Source: Chimaeribacter arupi (GTDB taxonomy: Bacteria; Pseudomonadota; Gammaproteobacteria; Enterobacterales; Enterobacteriaceae). From it: a stretch of DNA of 64,000 bases. Within the stretch, counting starts at the first letter, position 1; every line of letters begins with the position of its first letter. The notes below the pieces were generated by a model, which worked only from the letters and a program-made list of their open reading frames with translations, had not been told where the DNA came from and ran no database searches. The position numbers and the translations under genes are program-made. This document shows, piece after piece, positions 59,580 through 64,000 of this stretch. The DNA is taken from contig NZ_PJZI01000031.1 in assembly GCF_002858805.1 (NCBI RefSeq), positions 1 through 64,000 of the forward strand. The letters run 5' to 3'.

Positions 59580-61706
59580 ATGCTTGCCAGCAGTTACAAC
59601 GATGTTTTGGTGCTGTTTTCATTCATCGTGGCCATTCTTGCGTCCTATACCGCGTTGGATATGGTGGGGCGCGTCACCACGACCGATCGCACGGCCTCCC
59701 GCTGGTGGCTGGGCGGCGGTTCCGTCGCGATGGGCATCGGCATCTGGTCGATGCATTTCATCGGGATGCTGGCGTTCAGCCTGCCGGTTTCCATCAGTTA
59801 TGACCCGCTGATCACCGGCTTGTCGATGCTGATTGCCATCGCGTCGTCGCTGTTTGCACTCTGGTTTGTCACCGCCGCCGCGCTGACCCTGCCCCGGCTG
59901 GTGGCCGGATCGCTGATTCTGGGCTGCGGCATCGCCGGGATGCACTACACCGGCATGGCGGCGATGAGCGTGATGCCGGGCATGAATTACGATCCGCGCT
60001 GGGTGCTGCTCTCGGTGGTGATTGCGGTGCTGGCCTCGGCGGCCGCGCTGTGGATGGCGTTCCGCCTGCGCACCCAGATCAACAACGTGAAATTGCTGCG
60101 CGCGCTGGCGGCGATCGTCATGGGCGTGGCGATTGTCGGGATGCACTACACCGGCATGGCGGCCGCGCACTTCCACATGATGGGTAACATGGCGCACCAC
60201 CACAGCGGGGTGAACACCAACTGGCTGGCCGTGGTAGTGATTGTGTTTACGCTGGCGGTGCTGGCGATCACCCTGGTGGTGTCGGTGCTGGATGCGCGCC
60301 TGCAGGCGCGCACGGCGATTCTGGCGCAGTCCCTCGAACAGGCCAACCGTGAGCTGATGCAACTGGCGCTGCATGACAACCTGACCAAGCTGCCGAACCG
60401 GCTGCTGCTGGAGGACCGCATCCAGCAGGCGTTGCAGAAAGCGGAGCACGAAGGCGAGCTGTTTGCCGTGCTGTTTATGGATCTGGACGGGTTCAAAGCG
60501 GTGAATGACGCCTACGGCCACCACATCGGCGACCAGTTGCTGATCGCCGTGACCCACCGTATCCAGGGCAGCCTGCGTGCGCAGGACACCCTGGCGCGCC
60601 TCGGCGGCGATGAGTTTGTGGTGCTGATGGAGATCCGTGACCCGGCCGACGCCGCGACGCTGGCCGCCCAGCTGGTGATGCTGATTGAGCAGCCGTTCAA
60701 TGTGTCGCGCTACGAGCTGCTGGTCTCAGTCAGCATCGGCATCGCCGTTTACCCCAGCGACGGCATCACCGAACGGGAACTGATGCTGAACGCCGACGCA
60801 GCGATGTACCACACCAAAAATTCCGGCCGTAACGGCCACAGCTTCTTCCAGAAATCGATGAATGTGAATGCGCAGGAGCAGCTGCAACTGATGCATGACC
60901 TGCGGCTGGCGATTGAGCGCAACGAACTGCGCCTGCACTACCAGCCGAAATTCACGGCGCCGTCCGGCCCGGTGTGCGGGTTTGAGGCGCTGGTTCGCTG
61001 GGAGCGCCCCGGCAGCGGGATGCTCAGCCCGGCGGTGTTCCTGCCGCTGGCGGAAAAAACCGGGCTTATCCTGCCGATGGGTGAATGGGTGCTGAACGAG
61101 GCGTGCCGCCAGCTCAGCGAATGGCACCGCCAGGGACATGCGGAGTGGAGCATTGCGGTGAACCTGTCGGCGTTGCAGTTTGAACAGCCGGATCTGGTGG
61201 AAAAAGTGGTCAGCATCATTACCCGCCACCAGATCCCGGCCGACAAACTCACGCTGGAGGTGACGGAAACCACCGCCATGCTCAACCCGGACGTCAGCGT
61301 GGCGATCCTGGACGAGCTGACCAGCCTGGGGGTGAAAGCGTCGATTGATGATTTCGGTACCGGCTACTCCAGCCTGCTCTACCTGAAGCGCCTGCCGGCC
61401 AGCGAGCTGAAGATCGACCGGGCGTTTATCAACGATCTGACCACCAACAACGAGGATGCCAGCATCGTCTCCGCGATTATTGCACTCGGCCAGACGCTGA
61501 ACCTGAAAGTGGTGGCCGAAGGGGTCGAGACGGTGGAACAGCAGGCGTTCCTCAGCCGCCTGGGCTGCGACACCCTCCAGGGCTTCCTGCTCGGCCGCCC
61601 GATGACCCCGGCACAGATTGGCGACCGCATCAGCAGCGACTGGCCCGGCCATGTGATCCCGGCGACCGAGCTTGCGGCAACGCCGGTGGCAGACAGCGTA
61701 AAATAG
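59580..61706 (+). CDS. MHYT-GGDEF-EAL membrane c-di-GMP enzyme
   Basis: 708 residues from the ATG at 59580, preceded by GGAGAGCAAGTT; an in-frame ATG 33 nt upstream adds residues ahead of the first helix and is less likely. Seven hydrophobic segments (about 1-240) form a MHYT sensor with repeated metal-binding motifs (MHFIGMLAF, MHYTGMAAM, MHYTGMAAA), thought to sense O2, CO or NO through copper. A GGDEF domain (LGGDEFVVL, intact) and an EAL domain (FEALVRWERP, with DDFGTGYSSLLYLKRLP) follow. Both catalytic motifs look complete, so it may make and degrade c-di-GMP, or use GGDEF as a GTP-sensing module for the phosphodiesterase. Confidence 0.93.
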   Translation: MLASSYNDVLVLFSFIVAILASYTALDMVGRVTTTDRTASRWWLGGGSVAMGIGIWSMHFIGMLAFSLPVSISYDPLITGLSMLIAIASSLFALWFVTAAALTLPRLVAGSLILGCGIAGMHYTGMAAMSVMPGMNYDPRWVLLSVVIAVLASAAALWMAFRLRTQINNVKLLRALAAIVMGVAIVGMHYTGMAAAHFHMMGNMAHHHSGVNTNWLAVVVIVFTLAVLAITLVVSVLDARLQARTAILAQSLEQANRELMQLALHDNLTKLPNRLLLEDRIQQALQKAEHEGELFAVLFMDLDGFKAVNDAYGHHIGDQLLIAVTHRIQGSLRAQDTLARLGGDEFVVLMEIRDPADAATLAAQLVMLIEQPFNVSRYELLVSVSIGIAVYPSDGITERELMLNADAAMYHTKNSGRNGHSFFQKSMNVNAQEQLQLMHDLRLAIERNELRLHYQPKFTAPSGPVCGFEALVRWERPGSGMLSPAVFLPLAEKTGLILPMGEWVLNEACRQLSEWHRQGHAEWSIAVNLSALQFEQPDLVEKVVSIITRHQIPADKLTLEVTETTAMLNPDVSVAILDELTSLGVKASIDDFGTGYSSLLYLKRLPASELKIDRAFINDLTTNNEDASIVSAIIALGQTLNLKVVAEGVETVEQQAFLSRLGCDTLQGFLLGRPMTPAQIGDRISSDWPGHVIPATELAATPVADSVK

Positions 61707-61733
61707 CGCCACAGGCGTGTTCAGCCCACAGAC

Positions 61734-61762
61734 ATCAGGCCACCGGAAGGTGGCCTGATTTA
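61734..61762 (+). terminator. Terminator of the MHYT-GGDEF-EAL gene
   Basis: ATCAGGCCACC-GGAA-GGTGGCCTGAT, a perfect 11-bp stem followed by TTTA, 28 bp after the stop codon. Confidence 0.8.
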
Positions 61763-61826
61763 CAAACGTTTTTTTAAAAACACATAGAAAAATCACCCTA
61801 AAGTGTACTCTTGTGAGAGTCATGAC

Positions 61827-62087
61827 TCATTGGGCAATCACATCTTCTATCCGCTTTTTCAACTCATCAGCACCAAACTCAGAAGGATGACGGTCGCTAT
61901 CAGGATTGTATTGATCTGCCAGACAGAAAATTGTAGATAACTTTTCACTCAATGCAGGATCATCCTGAAGCAGCAAACCATTATTACCTTCCCGTTTCCA
62001 CATCGCCTGATAGGGATCAGCAAAGCTATCGGCAGATATTTCCCCAGATACAAAACGTTTAGCAAATTTCAGCAGTTCATGGCTCAT
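61827..62087 (-). CDS. Colicin D-type immunity protein homologue
   Basis: 86 residues from the ATG at 62087 (MSHELLKFAKRFVSGEISAD); the longer upstream frame has no support. The pattern KFAKRFVSGEISADSF ... STIFCLADQYNPDSDRHPSE resembles the colicin D immunity protein (AAERFEPDADRANYEIDD). ImmD-like proteins block the tRNA-Arg anticodon nuclease domain of colicin D or of polymorphic toxins. No toxin gene is adjacent. The gene is more AT-rich than its neighbours, which suggests transfer. It may act as an orphan immunity gene against competitors' toxins. Confidence 0.75.
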   Translation of the reverse strand: MSHELLKFAKRFVSGEISADSFADPYQAMWKREGNNGLLLQDDPALSEKLSTIFCLADQYNPDSDRHPSEFGADELKKRIEDVIAQ

Positions 62088-62204
62088 AAGGTTCGTTTCC
62101 CTCTTCCTAACGGCAATGCTCACAAAATGTATATGGTTTATTTCAGGACTCTTGCACCACCAGAAATGTTTAATTAAGCGGTGAGACGTGAAAATATCTC
62201 TCAA

Positions 62205-62468
62205 TCAACTGGTTTTAAAGAGGGGTTTGTCATTTGCCTGACGCCATGCCTTAATCTGATCAACGATACCTTTTGCTGTGATGTCTGGATCTTCAGGGTA
62301 GAAAATCAAGTCTGTTGACTCTGGGTGCTCACTCACGATGTCAAAATTAGTAATAAGCGCATCCTGATATTTTTCGCCACCCTCAGCACTACAAATGGTT
62401 TCGACCAAGGCTAAAAATTCAGCTTCGGTATAATCCTCAAATTTATGTCTTAACTGAAAAGTACCCAT
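62205..62468 (-). CDS. E-type colicin/pyocin DNase immunity protein (Im2/Im9-like)
   Basis: 87 residues from the ATG at 62468, which has GAGGAAATATTAAA upstream. It matches the Im9 family: HKFEDYTEAEFLALVETICS, then SEHPESTDLIFYPEDPDITA and GIVDQIKAWRQANDKPLFK. In Im9 the toxin contact is DLIYYP; here the first Tyr is Phe (DLIFYP), while Asp and the second Tyr are kept. It should bind the exosite of an HNH DNase colicin or pyocin. No colicin gene is next to it. It lies 117 bp upstream of the colicin D-type immunity gene on the same strand. Confidence 0.9.
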   Translation of the reverse strand: MGTFQLRHKFEDYTEAEFLALVETICSAEGGEKYQDALITNFDIVSEHPESTDLIFYPEDPDITAKGIVDQIKAWRQANDKPLFKTS

Positions 62469-62625
62469 TTTAATATTTCCTCTATGACAACGCGCCATGA
62501 TGTTACAGCGGGGGCGCTGTTCAGTGCCTGATTTTACGGCCCCCCTCGCACCTTTCCCCGCCCCCTGCTGCCCCTGCCCCATGGTCTATAGTCTCTACTT
62601 ACCCCCCGCCCTGACTGGAGGCAGT

Positions 62626-63882
62626 ATGAGTGATGAGCAGACGTTCCCTTATGAGAACCGCGGCCCGGCGACGGCCATCGGCCATGCGTTACCGGCGGCC
62701 GCTGCGCCGTTGCCGCCGTCCGGCATCGACAGCGGCCAGGTGAACGGTGACCAGGTGACTTTCCCGGACTGGAAAGGGGCGGCCGATACCCCGGAGCCGT
62801 CGCCGCCGGTCGCCCTGCCGCCTGATGAGCGGGTCGGGTTCGCGGTGGTCGGGCTGGGGCGGCTGACGCTGAACCAGATTTTGCCGGCGCTGCACCGCGC
62901 TAAAAATGCCCGCCCGGTGGCACTGGTCTCCGGCCACCGGGAGAAAGCGGAGACGGTGGCCGCGCAGTACGGCATCAGCCCGGACGCGATCTACAGCTAT
63001 GACGAGATGCACAAGATGGCCGACAACCCGGCGATTCAGGCGGTGTATATTGTCACGCCCAACGGGTTACACCGCGACCATGTGCTGGCCGCAGCCGCCG
63101 CCGGAAAACATGTGCTGTGTGAAAAACCGATGGCGAATACCTCCGCCGAAGCGCAGCAGATGATTGATGCCTGCCGGGATGCCGGGGTAAAGCTGATGAT
63201 CGCCTACCGCTGCCAGTTTGACGCCTTCAATAAAGAGGCGGCGCGGCTGGTGCAGTCCGGCGAGCTGGGGCGGCCGCGCATCATTGAGGCGACCAACGTG
63301 CAGATGATGGGGCCGGACGGCCAGTGGCGCTTCAAAGGCGGGTTGGCGGGCGGCGGCGCACTGCCGGACATCGGCCTCTATTGCCTCAACGGCGTGCGCA
63401 TGATGCTGGCCGAGAACCCGATCGAGGTGTATGCGCAGGCGGTCAACCCCACCGGCGACCCGCGTTACACGGAAGTGGAAGAGACCATCAGCTTTATTCT
63501 GCGCTTCCGCTCCGGCGTGATTGCCCACTGTGTCACCAGTTATGGCGCGCATGAGGGCAAAGAGATGACGGTGCGGCTGGAAAACGGCTGGGTGAAACTC
63601 GACAACGCCTATGCCTACAGCGGCCAGCGCCTGACGGTGGCGCAACGCAAGGGCGAGGCGCAATCGCTTGAGGAGCGCAAATTGAGTGCCGGGCCGCAGT
63701 TTGTGCTGGAGATTGAGCACTTTGCCGACTGCGTGCGCAACGGCAGCGTGCCGCGTACGCCCGGCGAAGAGGGCTTGCAGGATCAGGTGTTTATCGAGGC
63801 GATCTACCGCTCGGCGCAGGAGGGGCGGCCGGTCACGCTGGAGCGCAACGATCTGCACGTCACCGCATCACAGAAACCGTGA
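62626..63882 (+). CDS. Glucose-fructose oxidoreductase-like Gfo/Idh/MocA enzyme
   Basis: 418 residues from the ATG at 62626 (TGGAGG upstream). From about residue 70 it follows Zymomonas GFOR closely: VGFAVVGLGRLTLNQILPAL, VALVSGHREKAETVAAQYGI, active-site CEKPMA (Lys167), LMIAYRCQFDAFNKEAARLV and GGGALPDIGLYCLNGVRMML. GFOR keeps NADP bound and converts glucose plus fructose to gluconolactone plus sorbitol. No Tat or Sec signal is visible; instead the first 69 residues form a Pro/Ala-rich arm. It is separate from the four-oxidoreductase operon. The true donor and acceptor are unknown. Confidence 0.88.
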   Translation: MSDEQTFPYENRGPATAIGHALPAAAAPLPPSGIDSGQVNGDQVTFPDWKGAADTPEPSPPVALPPDERVGFAVVGLGRLTLNQILPALHRAKNARPVALVSGHREKAETVAAQYGISPDAIYSYDEMHKMADNPAIQAVYIVTPNGLHRDHVLAAAAAGKHVLCEKPMANTSAEAQQMIDACRDAGVKLMIAYRCQFDAFNKEAARLVQSGELGRPRIIEATNVQMMGPDGQWRFKGGLAGGGALPDIGLYCLNGVRMMLAENPIEVYAQAVNPTGDPRYTEVEETISFILRFRSGVIAHCVTSYGAHEGKEMTVRLENGWVKLDNAYAYSGQRLTVAQRKGEAQSLEERKLSAGPQFVLEIEHFADCVRNGSVPRTPGEEGLQDQVFIEAIYRSAQEGRPVTLERNDLHVTASQKP

Positions 63883-63892
63883 CGCGCCCTTG

Positions 63893-63913
63893 ACCTTGCC
63901 CTAAGGGCAAGGT
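63893..63913. terminator. Hairpin after the GFOR-like gene
   Basis: ACCTTGCCC-TAA-GGGCAAGGT is a perfect 9-bp stem 10 bp after the stop codon, followed only by TTACC. It may terminate or attenuate transcription before the next gene. Confidence 0.5.
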
Positions 63914-63952
63914 TTACCGTGGTGGCGGATTCATTCACAGGAGGAAGAGAAG

Positions 63953-64000
63953 ATGCGTAGTTACCGAGCCTGGGCCGCGGGCCTGTTGCTGGCCCCGCTG
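63953..64000 (+). CDS. Start of an exported protein (partial, cut by window end)
   Basis: The ATG at 63953 follows CAGGAGGAAGAGAAG, a very strong ribosome binding site. The 16 visible residues (MRSYRAWAAGLLLAPL) look like the start of a signal peptide. It is on the same strand as the GFOR-like gene, 70 bp away, so the two may be functionally linked. Identity cannot be told. Confidence 0.6.
   Translation, partial: MRSYRAWAAGLLLAPL

Overview
The window is chromosomal DNA of a GC-rich member of the Enterobacterales. The strings of core genes (pmbA-darP; aaeXAB/aaeR-tldD-yhdP-rng-yhdE-mreDCB-csrD-acuI-msrPQ-aroQ-accBC-yhdT-panF-prmA-dusB-fis-yhdWXYZ) match Escherichia coli protein by protein. 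The joined order, with pmbA/darP beside the aae-tldD block, suggests a Serratia/Yersiniaceae-like organism. The genus is an inference; no rRNA or tRNA gene is present to anchor it.

Layout. (1) 1-0.7 kb: end of an operon for a glycine-rich SFCGS protein and a small PRD protein. (2) 0.9-9.5 kb: pmbA, darP, an orphan barstar, a GabD-like aldehyde dehydrogenase, the aromatic-acid efflux operon aaeXAB and its divergent regulator aaeR. (3) 9.5-27.6 kb: core block for TldD protease, envelope lipid transport (yhdP), RNase G, a Maf pyrophosphatase, cell shape (mreBCD), CsrD, methionine sulfoxide repair (msrPQ), aroQ and fatty-acid initiation (accBC). (4) 27.6-34.9 kb: an accessory insertion between accC and yhdT holding three tandem secreted M60/enhancin-like metalloproteases with AT-rich, partly duplicated upstream regions. 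(5) 34.9-46.1 kb: yhdT-panF-prmA, a periplasmic alpha-carbonic anhydrase, dusB-fis, an LpxP/LpxL acyltransferase, and the yhdWXYZ amino-acid ABC transporter behind a near-consensus sigma-54 promoter and an NtrC site. (6) 46.1-54.6 kb: a sugar or glycoside catabolic operon with four different Gfo/Idh/MocA oxidoreductases, a GPH-family symporter and a cytoplasmic clan-A glycosidase, divergent from a LacI-type regulator. (7) 54.6-61.7 kb: yjcE, the purine permease ghxP with two PurR-like boxes, a 52-residue ORF behind two perfect CRP boxes, a GST and a MHYT-GGDEF-EAL c-di-GMP enzyme. (8) 61.8-64 kb: an AT-richer pair of orphan colicin immunity genes, a glucose-fructose-oxidoreductase-like enzyme and the start of an exported protein.

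How the parts work together. TldD and PmbA are partners in one protease. AaeX/A/B form one efflux system. RodZ-type shape control is represented by MreBCD. MsrP and MsrQ form a periplasmic repair pair. YhdW/X/Y/Z make one ABC transporter.

The least explained parts are the triple M60 array, the four-oxidoreductase operon, the CRP-linked small ORF and the orphan immunity pair. No CRISPR array, insertion sequence, tRNA, rRNA or prophage was seen.
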